Shown: positions 10,101 to 17,428 of the stretch, piece after piece
Layout: each line of letters begins with the position of its first letter
Position numbering within the stretch: position 1 is the first letter of the stretch
Source: Bacteroidales bacterium UBA3143
GTDB taxonomy: Bacteria; Bacteroidota; Bacteroidia; Bacteroidales; Dysgonomonadaceae
Length of the DNA stretch: 37,784 nt
NCBI GenBank assembly: GCA_002364735.1
Contig: DEZB01000064.1
Location: 1 to 37,784, forward strand
Reading direction: 5' to 3'
Position numbers and translations under genes: made by a program
The notes under the pieces: model-generated
Told to the model about the DNA's origin: nothing
Seen by the model: the letters and a program-made list of their open reading frames with translations, nothing else
Database searches by the model: none

Positions 10101-10298
10101 CTACGTCTTAAGAATTTAGAGATTGGTTATACATTTAATTTATTTAATGGAACAAGATTGTATTTTAGTGGACACAACCTCTTTACATGGGATAAGTTGG
10201 AACACGATACATATGGGCCAGAAGCCCATTATTCGGGCGGTTTGCAAGCAATACCCGTGTACCGATTGTATAATCTTGGATTAAGTATTAATTTTTAA
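7173..10298 (+). CDS. SusC-type TonB-dependent outer-membrane transporter 2
   Basis: A second SusC homologue of 1041 residues, with a signal peptide (...LSLNAQ, about residue 25) and a carboxypeptidase-regulatory-like domain (VNGIVKDGYSRILKGVLV). The plug contains LIVIDGFPYD and EVESINVLKDASAQAMYGIQGANGVVVITTKRG, and a DLNNDGTINEKD loop lies at 866-877. The TonB-box region (about 106-115, LDEDVFFGNY) departs from the usual LDEVVVVGYG form, and the plug is clearly diverged from that of SusC1. The pair therefore probably handles a different oligosaccharide, or a different size, rather than being a recent duplicate. It is followed three bases later by susD2. Confidence 0.95.
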   Translation: MNNSIKKSISTFTCLVLLTLSLNAQVNGIVKDGYSRILKGVLVTSENGKNSTITDSNGEYDLVVNDGSDYLKFTLTGYISQNLKIDNQSMTETLNVTMQRAETYNLDEDVFFGNYTQNRGKVTGSVSSVTGKELERSPVGNLSMSLAGRLPGLFARETYSEPSRTNTQLWVRGYASPNGGTPLIVIDGFPYDYNANQLFEYITANEVESINVLKDASAQAMYGIQGANGVVVITTKRGIKQPLKIDVSINHTLEQRTTTPPFLNSADFVQLRNQAGFNDSGEEYSYFNKNAVDGFIAGDNPEYFPNNNWRELNAKDITQMSRVNLNLTGGNDNAVFYTNVNVMNQDGMWKLDPSTTDYNPNNHFFWANVRSNVDVNVSKYFSFGLNLSGNIKREKTPGGKAVEINHGGSWNGFANNIWYRFFTLPPYVYGPKTPLIGDPDTGEIIGGGEVVTTTTEPITSWAVINRLGYDQYTVTNIYAQFMPKLDLSFITPGLSISGSYGYQTNSVKGLYVNRTYEQWVRTKDYSDLEFEKFGTSVNSPLRYRTSSDVYYNLNYKGVANYQRSFNGLHDVNAMAYSHYQYLSKAGGSLPYKRLNSGIGVGYGYDDRYLVRVDLGYSGSEQYSSMNRFTSFPAISAGWVASNEKFLKNNSFLTYLKFRTSWGKTGNDRGVGRYVYLDNVTLTGGGFEFLGGNNVNEGQVANPFLDPEIITKQNYGLDLTLWNNLSLTVDLFKDKTENGVTSATSKTPDYQGVPLSNYPKTNLGEFENKGYEISLNYNKDINRDLNISLGGWIAQNENEVIFWDESERADDYAFIYRSEGYPIGQQWGYIVDTSNGNGYFNSQEEIDNSGIVYEIGNPKPGYLKYVDLNNDGTINEKDYVPLGNGALPNFFYAFNGGFKYKNFDMNFLFQGISDYWTVDMSLGRTEYSFEGVFTEWQKSAWTAERFANGEDIKYPALSAQKNSNHESSNFFIEDKSYLRLKNLEIGYTFNLFNGTRLYFSGHNLFTWDKLEHDTYGPEAHYSGGLQAIPVYRLYNLGLSINF

Positions 10299-10301
10299 AA
10301 C

Positions 10302-12539
10302 ATGAATGAAATGAAAAATTATTTTCAAATATTAATATTCTTATTCACAGTGCTACTTGCCACTTCATGCAACGATCAATTAGAACTTGGATATGACGGT
10401 CGTTCTTCGCTTGATGAATTATTTACTACGAGGAACGGCGTTAGAGGATATTTGAACTCTGCCTATGGAGCAAGAATATTACCCGATTTAGACCGATCAG
10501 CACTGACAGATGAATCTCAAAGTTCGGAGATGGCTTTCCAAGGTACTTTGCCTTCTTTGTGGTACGTTGATGCTTTTTCCGCAGCACGCTATTCTAATGT
10601 CGATGGACAACCTTGGAGCTATATTTATCAAGGAATTCGCAAGTGTAATGTTTTTCTTAATAGAATAGTTGATGTAGATGCTGACGCTATTGGAGCACTT
10701 GAAGAACAAATTTTATCTTGGAAAGCTCAGGCTCACACTTTGAGAGCACTCTATTATTTACAACTTATAAAGCGCTACGGTCCTGTTCCTTTACTAACCG
10801 AACCATATGATATAACTCATGACTACAGCAATGATGTGCGTGCTCCTATATCTGAAATTGTCAAGCAAATTCTTGATGATTGTGATATTGCAATGGCAAC
10901 TCCTGAATCTAATCTTGGGTTTTCTTGGACTGTTAGATCTCAAGAGAATTTCATTATGAACAGAGCCGTAGTAGAAGCAATTCGTTCACAAGCTTCTCTT
11001 TATGCAGCCAGTCCGCTTTATACTGATGGCACTTACACTTGGAGTAAAGCTGCGGAAATTACTGGTAACGCTCTTTCAAATTTATTGACTAATGATTATA
11101 AATTATGGGATGAAGAACCTATAGGAAATGCAGCTCAAAATCTGTACGGATTATATTTTATTACCCCTCATGATGAACAGCGTGGACGTGATAAAGAAAC
11201 TATCTATGGAGGGAATATTCAAAACATTTGGGGAGATAATGGTATGCCCTCTACTCCAGGTCAAACAAGGGCTGGAAATTGCCCAACTCAGGAGTTAGTT
11301 GATAGTTATGAAATGCTCGAAACGGGTTTACTACCAATTATTGGATATTCTGACCCTCAGCATCTAAACCCTATCATAAATGAAGCATCTGGTTATGATC
11401 CAAACAATCCATATGAGGGTAGAGATCCTCGGTTTTATGCTACAGTTTATTTTAATGGAGCAGTACGTGACTTGGGTACAGAAAGCGGTTTGGCTAGAGA
11501 TGACCATTTCATGCTTAGTATAAACCCTAATGCTGCAAATAACATTACAGCAACAGAAATTGATGAAGGAGGATTTAAGCTTGAGACATTGGGAGGAGAT
11601 CCATGGGTAATGACTACAACCTTACAAGAAGATATCAAAGCTGAAGCAGGTTCAATTATAATCAAATTTAAATATAAGAGTAACAAAGACATCTCCAATG
11701 CACAGTTTTTCTTTGCAGCTCCTGGTCCGGCTGGTGGACAATCTACCCCTGAGAATGTTGAGTTAAGTAAAACGGACGAATGGGCTGATTTTGAATTAGA
11801 TATTACAAGCTATAGAGATCAAAGCTGGTGGAAATGGGGCAAAACTGGACATTCTCTCAGATTTGATGTTGGTGCTGATGGAGGAAGTGTTGTGCATGTT
11901 AAAGATCTGGAAGTCAATGTTCGCGTTGAAAGTACTCCAGCTCCTCCAGCTGAAACTTTTGTCGGAGGTCTTGACGGAATCACAACTACCAATCGTAGAG
12001 CAACATTTACTGGGTACTATTTAAGAAAATACAATAATTGGAAGTCTGGACGTGACAACAGAGCTGATGGAGAACTTCGTATGTTTCGTCTTGCAGAAAT
12101 GTATCTCAATTTTGCGGAGGCTGCCTATCAGTCAACTGGCAATCCAGATGAAGCACTCAACATAGGTAATGGTATGACTATGAGTGCACGTGATGCGGTA
12201 AATACAATTCGTCGCAGGGTTGGCATGCCTTACCTGCCTTCTGGTTTGAGCAAAGATGAGTTTGAGAAACGATACAGAAATGAACGACGCGTAGAATTAG
12301 CTTACGAAAGTCATCGCTACTTTGATGTCCGTCGCTGGAAGATTATGGAGCAAACAGAGCATTTCGTTACTGGTATGAGAATCACAAAGGAAGCTGACGA
12401 CAGTTTCACTTATCAGCGTATAGGTTTTGAACGTGAATCATATAAGGAAAAGCTATACTGGTATCCAATACCACAAAGCGAAATTAATAAGATGAACAGC
12501 CACACTGGAACAGATTGGCAAAATCCAGGGTGGAATTAA
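10302..12539 (+). CDS. SusD/RagB-family lipoprotein 2 with an inserted beta-sandwich-like domain
   Basis: Surface glycan-binding partner of SusC2. The signal peptide ends in LATSC, with lipidated Cys 23; an alternative ATG at 10311 removes only three residues. At 745 residues it is well over 100 residues longer than a typical SusD. The SusD core runs to FYATVYFNGAVRD (about 390) and resumes at RATFTGYYLRKY (about 566), ending with RYRNERRVELAYESHRYFDVRRW and DWQNPGWN. Residues about 391-543 are an extra beta-rich domain (GDPW at 432-435, IIIKFKYKSNKDIS, W-K-W-G, LRFDVG), followed by a Pro-rich linker TPAPPAETF. The insert matches the N-terminal domain of the DUF5722 lipoprotein encoded at 32075. 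I infer that it is a carbohydrate-binding module displayed on the SusD lid. Confidence 0.93.
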   Translation: MNEMKNYFQILIFLFTVLLATSCNDQLELGYDGRSSLDELFTTRNGVRGYLNSAYGARILPDLDRSALTDESQSSEMAFQGTLPSLWYVDAFSAARYSNVDGQPWSYIYQGIRKCNVFLNRIVDVDADAIGALEEQILSWKAQAHTLRALYYLQLIKRYGPVPLLTEPYDITHDYSNDVRAPISEIVKQILDDCDIAMATPESNLGFSWTVRSQENFIMNRAVVEAIRSQASLYAASPLYTDGTYTWSKAAEITGNALSNLLTNDYKLWDEEPIGNAAQNLYGLYFITPHDEQRGRDKETIYGGNIQNIWGDNGMPSTPGQTRAGNCPTQELVDSYEMLETGLLPIIGYSDPQHLNPIINEASGYDPNNPYEGRDPRFYATVYFNGAVRDLGTESGLARDDHFMLSINPNAANNITATEIDEGGFKLETLGGDPWVMTTTLQEDIKAEAGSIIIKFKYKSNKDISNAQFFFAAPGPAGGQSTPENVELSKTDEWADFELDITSYRDQSWWKWGKTGHSLRFDVGADGGSVVHVKDLEVNVRVESTPAPPAETFVGGLDGITTTNRRATFTGYYLRKYNNWKSGRDNRADGELRMFRLAEMYLNFAEAAYQSTGNPDEALNIGNGMTMSARDAVNTIRRRVGMPYLPSGLSKDEFEKRYRNERRVELAYESHRYFDVRRWKIMEQTEHFVTGMRITKEADDSFTYQRIGFERESYKEKLYWYPIPQSEINKMNSHTGTDWQNPGWN

Positions 12540-12564
12540 TAACTTTATAAAAAATAATTGGTGT

Positions 12565-13953
12565 ATGAAAAATATATATGCATTATTTATAAGTATCATA
12601 TTGGGAGTATTCATTTTCTATTCATGTAGCGACCCTTATCCTAAACTAATTGAATTGGAGCGGTTTATGTACATTTCATTGTCGGGAGCCGCAGATAATC
12701 CTAAAACAAAAATAATCGATTTAGATAAAAACGCTACTTTTCCATTGTCCATTTCATACGGTGGTACTACAAATTATGAACAGGGAGAAATAATCGCTGA
12801 ATTAGGTATCGACAATTCATTGGTCGCTATGTATAATGCCGAGAATAAAACAACATACTCAACATTACCTGATGGATCAGTATCTTTGGATAAAACTACT
12901 TTAACTATAGTAAATGGGAGTAAAGTCTCTGACTTGATTCAGGTGACTATTAAGCCAGAGATGATTAACTTCGCTAAAGATTATCTTTTGCCAGTAACTA
13001 TTAAGTCCGCAACAGAAGGTAAGATAACGATAAATGAAGAGCTTAAAACAGTCTATTACATTATCAAAGGAAATGTGAATACATTACCTGAAGAAGATAA
13101 ATGGACCGTTTTGGAAGCCTCATCAGTTTGGCAACCAAGTTTTCCAGTAGAAAACATCTGGGACGGTGATCGCAACAGTTACTGGCATACTGCACTCGAT
13201 GGCATGCCACAGTGGTTCGCGGTGAATATGAATGATTATAAGGTGATTGAAGGTTTCACTTGGGTAAACAGACAGGATGGTGCAGATGCAGTTCCCAAAC
13301 ATGTAAGATTTGAAACGAGCATGAACGGAACGGACTGGACGGAAGTACTCGAAGTCCTGGAATTGCCCAACACAAACATGCTACAGATTCTGGAACTGCC
13401 TGAAAAAGTGGTTGCTCGGTATTTTAAAGTCACCTTCTTATCAAACTGGGCAGATGCCTCTTATTCTTATGTAGCAGAAGTGTCAACCTGGGCTGGTGAA
13501 AAACCAACAGGAGACTACAACTGGGAAAAAGAGACATGGGAAGTTATTGATTTTAAATCTCAATGGAATAATGATTCTTATGCTGTCAAAAATATTTTTG
13601 ATAATAACAAAAACACCATTTGGCATAGTGATCCGTTCAATGCAAGTATCAATGGAATGCCGCAATGGTTTGTTGTAGACATGAAAAAGATGAGACCTGC
13701 CATTAAGGGTTTTTTGATTTGGCAAAGACAAGACGATCATGGCATGGAGCCTAAGCATGTTGTTTTCTCTGTCAGTGAAGACAATGTTAATTGGACTCAA
13801 GTACTGGAGGTGTTGGATATGTCAAACGATCATACTGTTGAGCTCGATTACAAGACGACCAATCCAACATCTGGTCGTTATTTGAAGGTTGAAGTTAAAA
13901 CCAATTGGGCTGGTGGTGCATGGACCTATTTTGGAGAGATTACCCCTTATTAA
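12565..13953 (+). CDS. DUF1735 (BT_3987-like) lipoprotein with two F5/8 type C (CBM32-like) domains
   Basis: Probable surface glycan-binding protein of the SusCD apparatus. A lipoprotein signal MKNIYALF...IFYSC gives lipidated Cys 21. Residues about 30-165 look like the BT_3987/DUF1735 Ig-like domain (TFPLSISYGG, LPVTIKSA). Two tandem discoidin-like domains follow (about 180-312 and 325-462). They share W-x-x-(D/E)-(S/F)...-NI(W/F)D, a W-H pair (YWHTALDGMPQWF and IWHSDPF..GMPQWF), PKHV.F..S..) and W.EVLEVL / W.QVLEVL, so they are an internal duplication. It is 25 bases after susD2 and is the last gene before the strong terminator at 13971, which matches the usual third or fourth position of surface glycan-binding proteins in PULs. 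Confidence 0.9.
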   Translation: MKNIYALFISIILGVFIFYSCSDPYPKLIELERFMYISLSGAADNPKTKIIDLDKNATFPLSISYGGTTNYEQGEIIAELGIDNSLVAMYNAENKTTYSTLPDGSVSLDKTTLTIVNGSKVSDLIQVTIKPEMINFAKDYLLPVTIKSATEGKITINEELKTVYYIIKGNVNTLPEEDKWTVLEASSVWQPSFPVENIWDGDRNSYWHTALDGMPQWFAVNMNDYKVIEGFTWVNRQDGADAVPKHVRFETSMNGTDWTEVLEVLELPNTNMLQILELPEKVVARYFKVTFLSNWADASYSYVAEVSTWAGEKPTGDYNWEKETWEVIDFKSQWNNDSYAVKNIFDNNKNTIWHSDPFNASINGMPQWFVVDMKKMRPAIKGFLIWQRQDDHGMEPKHVVFSVSEDNVNWTQVLEVLDMSNDHTVELDYKTTNPTSGRYLKVEVKTNWAGGAWTYFGEITPY

Positions 13954-13970
13954 TTATTTATTATTCAACA

Positions 13971-14002
13971 TGAAAGAGGGCTTATGCCCTCTTTCAGTTT
14001 AT
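13971..14002 (+). terminator. Hairpin terminator after the SusCD operon
   Basis: An exact 11-bp stem, TGAAAGAGGGC (13971-13981) and GCCCTCTTTCA (13986-13996), with a TTAT loop, is followed by GTTTAT. It lies 18 bases after the stop of the CBM32 lipoprotein gene. The U-tract is short, so it may attenuate rather than fully stop transcription into the enzyme block. Confidence 0.75.
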
Positions 14003-14058
14003 AATAACACTCTTCATCATAGAATAGACGGGAAGAATATTACAATATAAAGAAAAAT

Positions 14059-15858
14059 ATGAAGATTACTTTGATACTATTAATTGTTTTGCAGTTAATT
14101 TCAGCGTGTAAACCTAAAAATGAAATAATTGAACTGGAACCAAAACCAGAACCAGAAAACATCATCTATAACAATATTACTGCAACAGATGCACTTAACC
14201 GCAAACTACCAACGTGGGAGGAAGTTGGAGATCTGAAAGAAAAAAAATATGTAGGCATGTTTTATTGGACATGGCATACTCAACAGTCAAATTTTGGAAA
14301 CCGTAAAGCATATGATGTAAGTAAAATTCTGAGTGAACATCCAGATGCAATTGATGACTTTTACCACTCGGCTTGGCCAGATGATGCAAATAGTTACTTC
14401 TGGGGTGAGCCCCTATATGGTTACTATATAAACACAGATCAATGGGTGTTGAGAAAACATGCTGAACTACTGGCATTGGCTCGTGTGGATGTCGTTATTT
14501 TCGACTGCACAAATGGAAATTTCACATGGAAAGAATCATACATGGCTTTATGCGAAGTTTTTACGGAAGCAAGATCTGCAGGAGTCAACACACCACAGAT
14601 CGCATTTCTTCTTCCCTTCAGTCCAACACAGGGAAGCAAAGAAGCTATTGAGGAAATTTACAGAGATCTTTATAAACCAGGTATCTATAAAGATCTCTTT
14701 TTTATGTGGAAAGGAAAACCATTAATTATGGCTTATCCAGATAATATTTCAGATGAAATAAAAAAATATTTCTCTTTCAGACCTGGTCAACCAGCTTATA
14801 ATACAGGACCCTCACGAAATGATCACTGGGGATGGCTTGAAGTATTTCCACAGCATGGTTATGCGCAAAAGAGTTCCGGTTATGAACAGGTAACTGTAGG
14901 CGTATCTCAGAATTGGTCTGCCGAAAGAGGTTTAACGGCTATGAATGCTCCTAATACTTTTGGACGAAGTTACACCCATCACTCAGGACAAATACAAGGG
15001 AGTGATGCTGTAAACTACGGTTATAATTTTCAGGAACAGTGGGAAAGAGCATTACAGCTGGATCCTCAATTTGTATTCGTAACTGGCTGGAATGAGTGGA
15101 TCGCAGGACGTTATGAAATGTGGCAACAACAACCAAACGCTTTTCCTGATCAATTCAGCCAGGAGAAAAGTCGTGATATAGAACCTATGAAGGGCGGTCA
15201 TGGTGATGCTTACTATTATCAGTTAGCAGCAAATATTCGACGTTATAAAGGTGTAGGTAGACTTGAACTACCTTCCTCTGAACAAACAATGAAAATTGAC
15301 GGAAAAGTGGATGAATGGGAAAATGTAAAGCCAGTTTACAATACTCCTCGTGGTAATACGTTGCACAGAAATCATCAGGGATGGCGTGGAATACAATTTT
15401 CCAATACAACTGGACGAAATGATTTTGTATCAACACGCGTTGCTCGCGACAAAGACAATCTCTACTTTCTTATTGAAACAGCTGAGAATATATCTTCTTC
15501 AACCGATCCAGGATGGATGTGGCTATTCATTGACTCCGATCGGAACCGGGAAACAGGATGGGAAGGATTCGATTTTTTACTCAACAGAACCAGCCCCTCT
15601 GCAACAACAATTACAGTTGAAAGAAACAATGGAGGATGGAGTTGGGAAAAATGCGGAGATGCAACTTATAAGGTATCTGGGAAAAAGATGGAAATCATGA
15701 TTCCGCGTACAACTCTCTCCTTAGACGATAAAAAGCTCAATTTTGAATTTAAGTGGGCAGACAATGTGCAAAAAGCAGGAGATGTTATGGATTTTTATCT
15801 TTCGGGTGATGTTGCTCCAGCTGGAAGGTATAATTATGTATATAAGGAGAAACACTGA
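14059..15858 (+). CDS. GH71/99-like lipoprotein with C-terminal CBM9-like domain (paralog 1)
   Basis: Putative glycoside hydrolase with a GH99/GH71-type TIM barrel. The signal MKITLILLIVLQLISAC gives lipidated Cys 17, followed by a short Glu/Pro-rich linker. The catalytic-type domain (about 45-400) begins with KKYVGMFYWTWH, equivalent to the FYY-P-W start of GH99. It contains DVVIFDCTNG, the FRPGQPAYNTGPSRNDHWGWLE signature and TGWNEWIAG (E346, A349). GH99 enzymes have N-E-x-x-E-G here, so the second Glu is Ala. Residues about 411-599 resemble a CBM9-like domain (IDGKVDEW, DNLYFLIETAE, LFIDSDRN.ETGW.GFDFLLNR). It is the first gene of the enzyme block, 62 bases after the terminator hairpin. 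Three paralogs lie downstream. The linkage it cuts is unknown. Confidence 0.85.
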   Translation: MKITLILLIVLQLISACKPKNEIIELEPKPEPENIIYNNITATDALNRKLPTWEEVGDLKEKKYVGMFYWTWHTQQSNFGNRKAYDVSKILSEHPDAIDDFYHSAWPDDANSYFWGEPLYGYYINTDQWVLRKHAELLALARVDVVIFDCTNGNFTWKESYMALCEVFTEARSAGVNTPQIAFLLPFSPTQGSKEAIEEIYRDLYKPGIYKDLFFMWKGKPLIMAYPDNISDEIKKYFSFRPGQPAYNTGPSRNDHWGWLEVFPQHGYAQKSSGYEQVTVGVSQNWSAERGLTAMNAPNTFGRSYTHHSGQIQGSDAVNYGYNFQEQWERALQLDPQFVFVTGWNEWIAGRYEMWQQQPNAFPDQFSQEKSRDIEPMKGGHGDAYYYQLAANIRRYKGVGRLELPSSEQTMKIDGKVDEWENVKPVYNTPRGNTLHRNHQGWRGIQFSNTTGRNDFVSTRVARDKDNLYFLIETAENISSSTDPGWMWLFIDSDRNRETGWEGFDFLLNRTSPSATTITVERNNGGWSWEKCGDATYKVSGKKMEIMIPRTTLSLDDKKLNFEFKWADNVQKAGDVMDFYLSGDVAPAGRYNYVYKEKH

Positions 15859-15919
15859 AACTTAAAAAGAAAACAATTAATAACAACATAGTAGTTCTTT
15901 AACAATAAATAAATTTGAT

Positions 15920-17383
15920 GTGAAACAACAAAAAGTACTTTTTTATCTCGTTATAAGCTTAGCATGTTTTTCCTTCTTCACTTCGTGTGAAAAAGATGTA
16001 CCTGCTGAAAAAATATTTCTGAATATTGAAATAACAAAACTTCCGGATAGGACTACATTTCAACTCGGAGAAACGCCTAATTTTTCTGGAATGGAAGTCT
16101 CAGAAGTTTATACCGACAGCACAAAAATACCTAACGTCAATTTTGAGACAAACTGGTCCGCAGAAATATTCAAAAGAGGAACAACAAAGGTCACAGTTTC
16201 TGCAAGAGGACGCAGTGCAACCTTTGATATAACGTTTGAGGGCGATTTGATTGATACTGGGCTTCCTGTTGTATATTTAGACACAGAAAACCAGCAACCA
16301 GCTGATTCAAAAGAGAATTATGTTAAAGCAACCATGATTATAAAAGATCAAGGAGATATAATCTCTGAAAAAAGTTTGAGAATGAAAGGTCGTGGAAATG
16401 CAACTTGGAGCTATGAAAAAAAACCATATAAACTCAAATTGGATAAAAAAGAAAGTGTAATGGGAATGGAAGAGGCTAAAGATTGGGTTTTATTAGCAAA
16501 CTATACAGATAAAACACTTATGCGTGTGGGCATTTCACTGAAGCTCAGCAGACTGATGAGTTTTCCATGGACCTGTGATGATCGTTTTGTTGAAGTGGTG
16601 CTTAACGGAGAATATATGGGTAATTACCAGCTTGTGGAGCCTGTACAACAGGGGGTCAACCGTGTGAATATTCCAGACAATGGTTATCTGTTCGAAAGAG
16701 ACAATTATTATCAACTTGAACCCAACCACTTTGTCACCTCTATGGGCTTCGGTTTTTCTTTTAAAAATCCTGATCCTGAAGATGATTTGACTCCTGAACA
16801 AAGAGACTACATAATTAATTACATGAATGATTTTGAAGCAGTGCTCACATCATCCACGTTTAATGATCCTGAAAATGGTTATGCACATTTTATAGATGTT
16901 GAAAGTTTTATTCGATGGTTTCTTTTTCATAATATTTTGGCTAACATGGATACCAACGCTTATATGACAAAGAGCGATATGGGTAATTCAAAAGTTGAGA
17001 TGTGGCCAGTTTGGGATTTTGAATGGTCTATTGGTATTGGATGGTATGAGGGTAGCAGACCCAGACCTGCCAATTACTATGTGCAGAATTCACCAGGTTA
17101 TTTCTACTATGATCGCTTATTGAAGGATTCTGGATTTAAAGCCAAGGTCAAGGAAATGTGGCAGAATACTTCCATTACCAATGATATACTGAAATATATT
17201 GATGATACTAAAAAACTTTTGGAAAAATCACAAGAGCTGAATTTTAGAAGATGGGATATCATGAATAAACGTGTAAGTGTTGGTGGCATCCCCATGGGAT
17301 CTTATGATAAAGAGGTTGAGTGCGACCGTCAGTTTTTTATTAATCATATGAATTGGCTAAATGATGAAATAACAAAATATTGA
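15920..17383 (+). CDS. CotH-kinase-like lipoprotein with N-terminal Ig-like domain
   Basis: A 487-residue lipoprotein, MKQQKVLFYL...FFTSC, with lipidated Cys 23. The start is a GTG; the ATG two bases upstream is out of frame and runs straight into a stop. Residues about 28-112 look like a bacterial Ig-like domain of the Big_3 kind (ITKLPDRTTFQLGETPNFSGMEV). The rest matches the CotH family (PF08757): MKGRGNATWSYEKKPYKLKL (about 155-174), DWVLLANYTDKTLMR, NGEYMGNYQLVE, and W-D-F-E-W at 365-369, where CotH proteins usually have a D-x-D-like acidic pair. CotH of Bacillus is an atypical protein kinase; most secreted Bacteroidota members are untested. Its place inside a glycan-degradation operon suggests a role on the surface or the glycan, but this is inference. 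Confidence 0.85.
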   Translation: MKQQKVLFYLVISLACFSFFTSCEKDVPAEKIFLNIEITKLPDRTTFQLGETPNFSGMEVSEVYTDSTKIPNVNFETNWSAEIFKRGTTKVTVSARGRSATFDITFEGDLIDTGLPVVYLDTENQQPADSKENYVKATMIIKDQGDIISEKSLRMKGRGNATWSYEKKPYKLKLDKKESVMGMEEAKDWVLLANYTDKTLMRVGISLKLSRLMSFPWTCDDRFVEVVLNGEYMGNYQLVEPVQQGVNRVNIPDNGYLFERDNYYQLEPNHFVTSMGFGFSFKNPDPEDDLTPEQRDYIINYMNDFEAVLTSSTFNDPENGYAHFIDVESFIRWFLFHNILANMDTNAYMTKSDMGNSKVEMWPVWDFEWSIGIGWYEGSRPRPANYYVQNSPGYFYYDRLLKDSGFKAKVKEMWQNTSITNDILKYIDDTKKLLEKSQELNFRRWDIMNKRVSVGGIPMGSYDKEVECDRQFFINHMNWLNDEITKY

Positions 17384-17428
17384 ATTAACCTATTAATTTT
17401 TTCAATATCTCATAGAAATAAATAGACA

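Noticed and set aside
15910..15917. TAAATTTG matching the Bacteroidota -7 consensus
   Set aside because: It ends two bases before the GTG start of the CotH-like gene, which would give an almost leaderless mRNA, and no -33 TTTG is at the right distance.
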